DNA of 38,760 nt from an uncultured Bacteroidales bacterium (lineage in GTDB: Bacteria > Bacteroidota > Bacteroidia > Bacteroidales > Bacteroidaceae), in assembly GCA_902796835.1 (NCBI GenBank), contig CADBQP010000021.1, positions 1 to 38,760 on the forward strand. Reading direction: 5' to 3'. The notes under the pieces were generated by a model, which had not been told where the DNA came from, searched no databases, and saw only the letters and a program-made list of their open reading frames with translations. Position 1 is the stretch's first letter. Every line of letters begins with the position of its first letter. Made by a program: the position numbers and the translations under genes. Positions 32,987-38,760 of this stretch are shown here, piece by piece.

Positions 32987-34090
32987 ATGGACCGCAGTTC
33001 GCAAATCATCCGTACTAGCTGGGTGGGCATTGTCAGCAATGTGATGCTGGCGCTGTTCAAGGCCACGGTGGGCATCTTGGCCAGCAGTGTAGCCATTGTG
33101 CTCGATGCAGTCAATAATCTTTCGGATGTCCTCTCGAGTGTCATCACCATTGTGGGCACCAAACTCTCGCGCAAGCCTGCCGACCGTGAGCATCCCTTTG
33201 GGCATGGCCGCATAGAGTATTTCACGGCCATCATCATCGCCGTCATAGTAATCTCGGCTGGGGCCACGTCGTTCTATGAGTCGCTGAAGAAAATCATTCA
33301 TCCCAGCGAACCTCGCTATACCACGGCAACGCTGGTGGTGATCGTCACGGCCATTGTGGTGAAACTCATCCTGGGCCGATACGTCAGGCAAAAGGGTGTG
33401 CAGCTCAAGAGCGATGCCCTCATAGCCTCGGGTGCCGATGCGTTGTTTGATGCCGTCATCACGCTGGCCACCCTCGTCTCGGCCCTCATCATGATATGGT
33501 GGGGAGTTTCGCTCGACGGCATTTTGGGCACCCTCATCTCGCTGGCCATTGTCAAGGCGGGCATCGACATGCTCTCCTCGCCTGTCAACGAATTGCTGGG
33601 CTCGAGTGTGCCAGCCGAACTGGCCCGGCAGCTCAAGCAAGAGGTGATGGAAGTGGGCGGCGTGCATGGAGTTTACGACCTCATCATGCACAACTACGGT
33701 CCCGATGTGAGGATAGGCTCGCTCCACATCAGCGTCCTCGACACTTTGACGGCCTACGACATTCATGGCCTTACGCGCAAAATTTCGAAGATGATTTTCG
33801 ACCGCCATGGCATCATCATGACCATAGGCATCTATGCCATTGCCACTGGCGAAAACCGACGGACTGATATTCAGAACAAGGTGTTGAAAGCCCTTTCGGA
33901 CCACGTGGAAATTGTGCAGGTGCATGGTTTCTATTTGTCGGAGGCCGACAATCTTCTTTCGGTCGACATTGTGCCCGATATGACGGTGGCCGACGAGGCT
34001 GGACTCGTGAGTAAGCTCACATGCGAAATACAAGCCATCGTGCCCGGCATGCAGGTGAGCATCGTGGTTGACCATAATTATACGGAATAG
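32987..34090 (+). CDS. Cation diffusion facilitator, manganese-type signature
   Basis: A 367-aa CDF exporter with six transmembrane helices and a cytoplasmic C-terminal domain. The transport-site residues are Asn43xxxAsp47 in helix 2 (DAVNNLSDVLSS) and Asp151xxxAsp155 in helix 5 (GADALFDAVITL). This N-D-D-D quartet is the pattern that I recall for manganese CDFs such as MntE, against D/H-D-H-D in zinc exporters. HPFGHGRIEYF is the conserved loop. Export of Mn2+ is a family-based prediction. The C-terminal domain ends with a basic/hydrophobic tail. GNAT and secreted-protein genes follow. Confidence 0.9.
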   Translation: MDRSSQIIRTSWVGIVSNVMLALFKATVGILASSVAIVLDAVNNLSDVLSSVITIVGTKLSRKPADREHPFGHGRIEYFTAIIIAVIVISAGATSFYESLKKIIHPSEPRYTTATLVVIVTAIVVKLILGRYVRQKGVQLKSDALIASGADALFDAVITLATLVSALIMIWWGVSLDGILGTLISLAIVKAGIDMLSSPVNELLGSSVPAELARQLKQEVMEVGGVHGVYDLIMHNYGPDVRIGSLHISVLDTLTAYDIHGLTRKISKMIFDRHGIIMTIGIYAIATGENRRTDIQNKVLKALSDHVEIVQVHGFYLSEADNLLSVDIVPDMTVADEAGLVSKLTCEIQAIVPGMQVSIVVDHNYTE

Positions 34091-34093
34091 CAC

Positions 34094-34669
34094 ATGATAA
34101 GCGCAAGGCCCTTTTCCCCATCTGCTGCCTGCCTGTCGCAGGTGCGCCAGCTCTACGAAACGGCATTCCCCGTAGAGGAACAAATACCATGGCCCGACTT
34201 GATGGAGCTGATGCAGCTTATGCCGCTCGATTTCAGAACCTACCACATGCCCGACGGCACATTTGCCGGTTTCACAATCATCTATAGGCGCGCCTGCAAA
34301 ACGGGCGGCAGCTTGTCAGAGACAAAGGCTTATGATTGGTTTTGGTATTTTGCGGTGGAGCCCCATTTGCGCGGGCGTGGCATAGGGCAGGAAATACTCT
34401 CCCAGCTGATAGCTGAATACCGCGAAAAATCGCTCATCCTCGACATTGAATCGCCGCGGCAGCAGTGTTCCAATGCCGAGCAGCGCCAGCGTCGCTGTGC
34501 CTTTTATTTGCGCAACGGATTTCGCGATACCGGAGTGGAGCGCTCCTTCGATGGCATAGACTACACTATTCTTATGCGCGGCAATGGCGATTTCACCATG
34601 CGCGACTACTATGCCATCATCAGCGAATTACGAAGTCTCTGGAAGAAAGTCACTCCCAAAAACGATTGA
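34094..34669 (+). CDS. GNAT-family N-acetyltransferase
   Basis: A 191-aa protein with one GNAT domain. Motif A, which binds acetyl-CoA, is LRGRGIGQEILSQLI. QCSNAEQRQRRCAFYLRNGFRDTG is motif B with the substrate region. The start MISARPFSPSAACLSQVRQLYETAFP is typical of stand-alone GNATs with the acceptor side first. It starts 3 nt after the CDF stop and ends 3 nt before the next gene, so all are cotranscribed. The acceptor is unknown. Confidence 0.9.
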   Translation: MISARPFSPSAACLSQVRQLYETAFPVEEQIPWPDLMELMQLMPLDFRTYHMPDGTFAGFTIIYRRACKTGGSLSETKAYDWFWYFAVEPHLRGRGIGQEILSQLIAEYREKSLILDIESPRQQCSNAEQRQRRCAFYLRNGFRDTGVERSFDGIDYTILMRGNGDFTMRDYYAIISELRSLWKKVTPKND

Positions 34670-34672
34670 AAA

Positions 34673-35287
34673 ATGAAACGAATCATCTTATTTCTGTCAC
34701 TGCTCGCATCGGTTCTCAGTCTTTCGGCCCAGGAGGTAGAAAGTTTTGTGCGCAGGCAAATGGCGGTCTATCCCCAGTCTCGCCTGCTCGACATATATAA
34801 GTCGTGCTTTCAAGACTTTATGGGCGCCGAGCACCTTGTTCACGATGCCGCACAGGCCCGTGCCTACTTGGAAAAGGAAATTGCCGAGACTCGCCTTGAC
34901 AGCGTGCCGCCCCGTGCCTACTATGAGCTTTGCGGCCCCTGTGGGCGCTATGTGCGTGTGGACCTCAGGTGTGTGGTCGAGGGGCTGATTGGTGTCGACG
35001 CTCTTTTCGAGGCTTTTGTGCAGGGCAATGGCCGAAAACACCCCTCGCAGAGGCAGTGGCGCCGGGAGTGGCGAAAAATGGTGCGCGAAATCGACCGAAT
35101 GGCACTGCCCTTGAAAAACTACGCGGCCGACCGTCAGTTCATCGACAGCCTGCTTTCGGCTGGCCGCTATGCCATTAGCCACTCGCCCGAATATCGTGCA
35201 GCCTACCATCCGCACTATCGCATTGTGGAGCGCCGTCTGTTCGAAAACCATATTAAGCCCCGGCTCTTCAGAGTGGGGGAGGAATAA
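34673..35287 (+). CDS. Secreted protein of unknown function
   Basis: A 204-aa protein with a signal peptide (MKRIILFLSLLASVLSLSAQ, cut after the alanine or just before EVE). The mature part is basic and helical, with conserved-looking aromatic and acidic pieces: YPQSRLLDIYKSCFQDFMGAEH, PPRAYYELCGPCGRYVRVDLR and YAISHSPEYRAAYHPHYRIVERRLF. I do not recognise its family. Two cysteines in CGPC could form a disulphide. It is the last gene of the flavoprotein-CDF-GNAT operon, followed by a near-perfect palindromic terminator. Confidence 0.75.
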   Translation: MKRIILFLSLLASVLSLSAQEVESFVRRQMAVYPQSRLLDIYKSCFQDFMGAEHLVHDAAQARAYLEKEIAETRLDSVPPRAYYELCGPCGRYVRVDLRCVVEGLIGVDALFEAFVQGNGRKHPSQRQWRREWRKMVREIDRMALPLKNYAADRQFIDSLLSAGRYAISHSPEYRAAYHPHYRIVERRLFENHIKPRLFRVGEE

Positions 35288-35307
35288 ACCTCAGGGCGCA
35301 GAAAAGA

Positions 35308-35351
35308 AAAACAGTTGGCTCGATAGTTTAAACTGTCGAGCCAACTGTTTT
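35308..35351. terminator. Bidirectional palindromic terminator with the GAGCCAACTGTT word
   Basis: Two adjoining 22-nt arms, 35308-35329 and 35330-35351, form a palindrome with one mismatched pair centred on TTTAAA. A T-run follows on the plus strand. Each arm contains the 12-bp word of the 19.1-kb array and the queF terminator, and the left arm equals the array unit. Confidence 0.75.
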
Positions 35352-35415
35352 GCCTATAAAAAACCTTTTAAAAGGATTTTGGGGGTCTTTTCCGATTTCC
35401 GGCACCTGTGGTTCC

Positions 35416-36543
35416 CTACTTCAGATTTTTCCTGAAAAAGTCGGCAAGTTTATCCCAGGGAATGAGATTTTTGGGTTGTCCCTTGCCCTCCAGCTCGGTG
35501 AATCCGCCGTCGTAGAGGTCGCAGTGCGAAGCTTCGGGAATAATGAGGAGTTCCTTGTTTTCGGGATTTGGGTTTGGCTTGCCTACGACGTTATATCCCT
35601 CGGCCTTTCCTTCCACCATATATTTATAGGCAGCCTCACCGAAGTAGCGCGAGTGGGCCTTCTCACCATGCATGACGAGCACGGCCGATCGAATTTCGTT
35701 GATGTAGTATAGGAAGCGGGCATTGGCAAAGGCTTGAGTGCCAATCTTGCGCCAGCCGTCGTTCGAGTTGCCGCTGCGCTTGTGGTATCCGCGCTTGGTG
35801 ATGTAGTAGTCGTAGTAGTCCTTCACAAATTGCGGGGCGTCGTCGGGCAGCGGATTCACCACACCGCCGGCCATCGCCATGGGGTCGGCGAGTCGCTGCT
35901 TTGCCATGGCCTCGCGGGCTGCATGGCGCGACTCCTCTTTGTCTTCGCTGTCGAAGTATCCGTTGCCGCTGACGCGGGTCATGTCGTACATGGTGCTAGC
36001 CACCGTGGCCCTGATGCGAGTATCGGCTGCAGCTGCATTGAGGGCAATGCCTCCCCATCCGCAGATGCCAATGATGCCAATTTTCGTGGTGTCTACATTT
36101 TTCTGGCGCGAAAGGAAATCAACGGCGGCCATGAAGTCTTCGGTGTTGATGTCGGGCGATGCCGTGCGGCGGGGTTCACCGCTGCTCTCTCCAGTGTATG
36201 AGGGGTCGAAGGCCACGGTCACATAGCCGCGCTCGGCCATGCGCATGGCGTAGAGTCCGCTCGATTGCTCCTTTGTGGCACCAAACGGGCCGCAAACGGC
36301 TATGGCAGCCAGCCGGCCTTGGGCTTCCTTCGGCTCATAGAGGTCGGCAGCGAGGATTTGTCCATACTGTGTCTCGAAAGTCACCTTGCGGTGGTTCACT
36401 TTTTCGCTCAAGGGGAACACCTTGTCCCATTCTTGTGTTAATTCAAGTTTCTGCATAGTTTCTCCTGTATTGGGTTGTTTAGTTTCGGTGCAAGCCGTCA
36501 GCACTCCGACTGCGAGCATTGCTGCAAAGAATGTGTGTTTCAT
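35416..36543 (-). CDS. Dienelactone-hydrolase-like alpha/beta hydrolase, lipoprotein
   Basis: A 375-aa alpha/beta-hydrolase-fold protein with a lipoprotein signal (VGVLTAC, Cys18). The nucleophile elbow reads IIGICGWGGIALNA, with a cysteine (Cys161) where serine esterases have Ser. This is as in dienelactone-hydrolase relatives. DPSYTGESSGEPR is the oxyanion-side loop. The late IIPEASHCDLYDGG gives the histidine-acid region. An in-frame second start at MQKLELTQEWDKVF would give a cytoplasmic form. It overlaps the flavodoxin fusion gene by 4 nt (ATGA), so the two are translated together. Confidence 0.85.
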   Translation of the reverse strand: MKHTFFAAMLAVGVLTACTETKQPNTGETMQKLELTQEWDKVFPLSEKVNHRKVTFETQYGQILAADLYEPKEAQGRLAAIAVCGPFGATKEQSSGLYAMRMAERGYVTVAFDPSYTGESSGEPRRTASPDINTEDFMAAVDFLSRQKNVDTTKIGIIGICGWGGIALNAAAADTRIRATVASTMYDMTRVSGNGYFDSEDKEESRHAAREAMAKQRLADPMAMAGGVVNPLPDDAPQFVKDYYDYYITKRGYHKRSGNSNDGWRKIGTQAFANARFLYYINEIRSAVLVMHGEKAHSRYFGEAAYKYMVEGKAEGYNVVGKPNPNPENKELLIIPEASHCDLYDGGFTELEGKGQPKNLIPWDKLADFFRKNLK

Positions 36544-37646
36544 TTTATTATTTTCTTTCCGTTTTGAATGACGATACCCTTTTGCTCTGTCTGGGCCAAT
36601 GTGCCGTGCAGGGTGTAGGCTTTAGTAGAGCGTCCGCTGGTGCCGGTTTTTGCGATTCCCGTCGGCTTGGTCAGCGACAGGGTGACATCGATGCCCGTTT
36701 GGCCTGCCTTGAGAAACGCGTTCAGCTTGCTGCCCGATAGGCTCTCGATTTTTCCCAGGCGAGTGTAGCTCCAGGAATTTGTGCCATAAAATAAGCAGAT
36801 GTTGCTGCCGTTATAAAGCACCACATCGCCCGGCTGGGCATTCATCTGCTCGTCGCTCCTGGGGAGCGAGAACCCCAGGGCGCCCCAAATCTCGAAGCCG
36901 CCGCTCGAGTTGAGTGTAAGAGCCAGCGGTGATTCTTGAAGTTTTGCTACAAGAGACTGGGTTGCACCATTGTCTGTCAGCGAAACCGTTTCCGTTTGTC
37001 CGTCAATGGTGACATACATTTTCTGAGTCATATCGGTGGAATTCTGAAAGTTTTGAGTTTGAAGCCAATTTTCTATCAGCGAAGCGCGGCTCGAGTGATT
37101 GTTATGATTAATCCATAGCGCTTCGCCGGCCCAAGTGGCATTGGGGACAAGGCGTCGGGCGTTGCTAACCACGGTGCTGATGCCGCTGCTCCAGCTCGAC
37201 ACAATCAGGGCCAGGCGCTTTCCGGCCAGTTTCTCTCTGTTTTGGAAAAGATAGGTTTGTGCCGGCGCGGCCATCTGGGCATGCCACAGGGGCGTTATGA
37301 AGATGATGTTGTCATAGTTGGAAACATCTTTGTCGATGGCTTTAATGGCGGGGTAGCTGCCAAGGTTTTCGGGATTGGAATTGATGGCATTGAGCAAGTC
37401 GTTTCCAAGCTTGTAGCCATTGGCATTGTAATCCTGATTTTCTGCCACGGTCAGCACCTCTGCCACATCGGCCTCTATCAGGGAGGAAAGGCTGCTGGCA
37501 ATCTCGCGGCAGTTGCCAGTATAGCTGTAATACACGATGAGCGTTGACCCCACGTCGGTCTGCCGGGCGATTTCGGCTTGTGCGTCGCTCTCCTGCGAGC
37601 AACACGTTAGCAGCAAAGCCGAAAGAAGCATGATTATCTGTTTCAT
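36540..37646 (-). CDS. Lipoprotein flavodoxin fused to a cyclophilin-like domain and a C-terminal tail
   Basis: A 368-aa protein. The N-terminus has a lipoprotein signal (LLLTCC, Cys15/16). A flavodoxin domain follows (residues about 33-175), starting STLIVYYSYTGNCREIA, then IIFITPLWHAQMAAPAQTYL. A cyclophilin-like domain (about 205-320) comes next: MYVTIDGQTETVSLTDNGA and RLGKIESLSG. The last about 30 residues (AYTLHGTLAQTEQKGIVIQ, then GKKIIK) resemble the C-terminal secretion/anchoring segment KGIYIxxGKK found in many Prevotella exported proteins. I chose ATG 37646; the longer frame starting at 37811 has no signal peptide and includes the promoter box. Confidence 0.87.
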   Translation of the reverse strand: MKQIIMLLSALLLTCCSQESDAQAEIARQTDVGSTLIVYYSYTGNCREIASSLSSLIEADVAEVLTVAENQDYNANGYKLGNDLLNAINSNPENLGSYPAIKAIDKDVSNYDNIIFITPLWHAQMAAPAQTYLFQNREKLAGKRLALIVSSWSSGISTVVSNARRLVPNATWAGEALWINHNNHSSRASLIENWLQTQNFQNSTDMTQKMYVTIDGQTETVSLTDNGATQSLVAKLQESPLALTLNSSGGFEIWGALGFSLPRSDEQMNAQPGDVVLYNGSNICLFYGTNSWSYTRLGKIESLSGSKLNAFLKAGQTGIDVTLSLTKPTGIAKTGTSGRSTKAYTLHGTLAQTEQKGIVIQNGKKIIK

Positions 37647-37683
37647 GAAGTGTACTTTTTTAATGATTGTCCTACTCATTTGG

Positions 37684-37691
37684 CAAAGGTA
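37684..37691 (-). promoter_or_regulatory. -7 box of the flavodoxin-hydrolase operon
   Basis: TACCTTTG on the minus strand, 38 nt before the chosen start. The -33 element is weak or absent, which could mean an activator is needed. Confidence 0.45.
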
Positions 37692-37849
37692 TGGCAAACG
37701 TTTCTTAGGTTGCATACACAAATTGCCGACAAAACTACCCCAAATAAGGAACATGCCGTTTCTCTTACAGGCTTGTCTGTGCTCTCGGCAGACTTGAAAC
37801 ATATTCTGCACGCAGTCTTGAGTTTCTTCGACATAAAAATCAGAACGTA

Positions 37850-38200
37850 TTATCTCCCGGCTTTCGCGTACTTGGATTTCACAATTTCGTAGGAATTTCG
37901 GGTGAGCTCCTTCAGCAGTTTGTCGGGGGCCGCAATGGGGTCAATGCCAATCCAGTGTTTGGGCGATTCGTTGTAGGGGGTTCCAATGCAATCGTGTTGC
38001 ATCTTCAACTCTTCAATGCGGTCGGGCTGGCATTTCAGCGAGACGATGGTGAAATTGTTACAGTCGAAAAACGAAAACATGTGTCCCGACACGTAGAACA
38101 CCAACACGCCCTCTCCGCTTTTAAATTTCTGGAAAGGCAACTTCTCTTCGATGTCCGAGCCCAGCGACAGGCAATAATCCCGATAGTCTTCTATATTCAT
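37850..38200 (-). CDS. MmcQ/YjbR-family protein
   Basis: A 116-aa protein of the YjbR/MmcQ fold, related to the double-wing DNA-binding fold. MNIEDYRDYCLSLGSDIEEKLPF opens the family signature. MFSFFDCNNFTIVSLKCQPDR and ESPKHWIGID mark the body. The function of the family is unproven; DNA binding is suspected. It is a separate transcript with a candidate -7 box at 38356-38363. A 22-bp near-perfect palindrome lies between box and start. Confidence 0.9.
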   Translation of the reverse strand: MNIEDYRDYCLSLGSDIEEKLPFQKFKSGEGVLVFYVSGHMFSFFDCNNFTIVSLKCQPDRIEELKMQHDCIGTPYNESPKHWIGIDPIAAPDKLLKELTRNSYEIVKSKYAKAGR

Positions 38201-38236
38201 TTTCTGACAGTTTATTCGTCAAAATCAATCACTTTA

Positions 38237-38258
38237 ATTCCCTCGAATTCGGGGGAAT
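38237..38258. promoter_or_regulatory. 22-bp palindrome upstream of the YjbR gene
   Basis: ATTCCC-T-CGAATTCG-G-GGGAAT is symmetric except for one T/G position. It sits in the 5' leader of the YjbR gene, 37 nt from the start codon. As DNA it could be a repressor site; as RNA it folds into a 9-bp stem with an AATT loop. Confidence 0.45.
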
Positions 38259-38355
38259 AAATAGGATTTGTACGTATCTTCACCAATGCATAAAAATCTG
38301 CTTATTCAATAAAGTTGTCTTTGCCATAAAAAAGCTCGTAACAAACTTTGATGTG

Positions 38356-38363
38356 CAAAGTTA
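38356..38363 (-). promoter_or_regulatory. Candidate -7 box of the YjbR gene
   Basis: TAACTTTG on the minus strand, 156 nt before the start codon. No clear -33 element is seen. It would leave a leader of about 150 nt that includes the 22-bp palindrome. Confidence 0.3.
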
Positions 38364-38462
38364 ATCATTTTCGGCCGATTATGTTTCCAGGAAAAACAAT
38401 AATACAAATTTCTTCAGCCTGAAAGCTTTATATACGACTATATCTAACCTTATGCATACAAA

Positions 38463-38586
38463 AAATCCCCGCCCGCAAACGCACATACGTTCGCAGACGG
38501 GGATTTCTGTTACGTTGCCCCAGCATGGCAGCCACATTTATAGCGGCAGCCATAAGGAAAGCTCAGAGGGGCTGCCATGCGGCAAC
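38463..38586 (-). other. Strong bipartite RNA-like structure at the right end
   Basis: Minus strand, in order: GTTGCC plus GCATGGCAGCC (38586-38570) pairs with GGCTGCCATGC plus GGCAAC (38533-38514, one 3-nt bulge). A 36-nt loop containing a third GGCTGCC copy joins the arms. Next is a terminator: AAATCCCCG (38506-38498) with CGGGGATTT (38471-38463), plus a GCGAACG/CGTTTGC inner stem, followed by TTTTTT. It could be a small RNA or the 3' end of the gene to the right. Confidence 0.5.
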
Positions 38587-38760
38587 TTATTCCTCTTCGC
38601 TTTCTTGTGTTTGGATTTACGTTTTTACTGAGGTTTTCTAAGTTTTTGTTGTTTCGTTTAGGATGAGTTATTCTTTATAAGCGCGCTTACAAGGTGCATC
38701 TCGGGCCCCTGCGGCCTTCGCTGGAAGAGAGTCCCTGCCCCAAAAGTTGTTCCTCCACTC
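38587..38760. other. Right-edge sequence with possible C-terminus of a minus-strand gene
   Basis: On the minus strand from 38760 all three frames stay open for at least 24 codons. Two candidates end at TAA 38668 (peptide ending AGARDAPCKRAYKE) and at TAA 38658 (ending EMHLVSALIKNNSS). One is probably the C-terminus of a protein running in from the right. I cannot choose between them and recognise neither. About 38590-38660 is AT-rich. Confidence 0.3.

Noticed and set aside
32423-34246. 607-codon open frame on the minus strand, opposite the flavoprotein and CDF genes
   Set aside because: It is rich in His and Arg without any family motif and lies fully opposite two well-supported genes. It is a composition shadow.

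Overview
The window is chromosomal DNA from a member of the Bacteroidales, most likely a Prevotellaceae-type organism (family level is inference). Evidence: repeated promoters of the Bacteroidetes type (TAnnTTTG -7 box, often with TTTG/TTG 19-21 nt upstream), weak Shine-Dalgarno signals, a type B L31, the HsdR_N / AMP nucleosidase / holA neighbourhood, DUF4230 proteins, and many lipoproteins and FadL-type barrels of Bacteroidetes style. Most of it is ordinary, densely packed chromosome. No transposase, integrase or CRISPR array is visible.

Layout. 1-3421: start of a divergent gene at the left edge, then the rpsF-rpsR-rplI operon with its terminator, then truA and an EamA permease. 3437-8303, minus strand: a GH109-like oxidoreductase-fold protein, rpmE, gpsA, lysS and tRNA-His(GTG). 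8373-11931, plus strand: a small conserved protein with the queuosine genes queC and queF, then a FadL/OmpP1 barrel. 12040-18982, minus strand: an eight-gene surface-glycan operon with an FdtA-type ketoisomerase, a FemAB/GNAT-like protein, a DegT-type aminotransferase, two paralogous glycosyltransferases, a TupA-like ATP-grasp protein, a family 2 glycosyltransferase and an SDR. 19111-21611: a 21-bp tandem array, then folD and ffh. 21796-25286: a five-gene envelope operon (DUF308-like, lipoprotein, two DUF4230 proteins, TerB-DnaJ). 25321-27753: an HsdR_N-type nuclease-fold protein divergent from AMP nucleosidase and holA. 27754-29527: an AT-rich island of about 1.8 kb with almost no coding capacity but several hairpins, an iterated octamer and an operator-like palindrome, followed by an HTH regulator. 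30113-35351: a Gdx/SugE exporter and a HerA-like ATPase (minus), then a four-gene plus-strand operon (Fe-S flavoprotein-like reductase, CDF metal exporter with a manganese-type signature, GNAT, secreted protein). 35416-38200, minus strand: a dienelactone-hydrolase-like lipoprotein, a flavodoxin/cyclophilin-like fusion, and a YjbR protein. The right end holds a strong bipartite RNA-like structure.

The least explained material is non-coding. It comprises the 1.8-kb island, a 12-bp word (GAGCCAACTGTT) shared by two intergenic hairpins and the 21-bp array, and the structured segment at 38463-38586. Among the proteins, the envelope operon with paired DUF4230 genes and the glycan operon with a FemAB-like protein in the acyltransferase slot are the best candidates for undescribed function.
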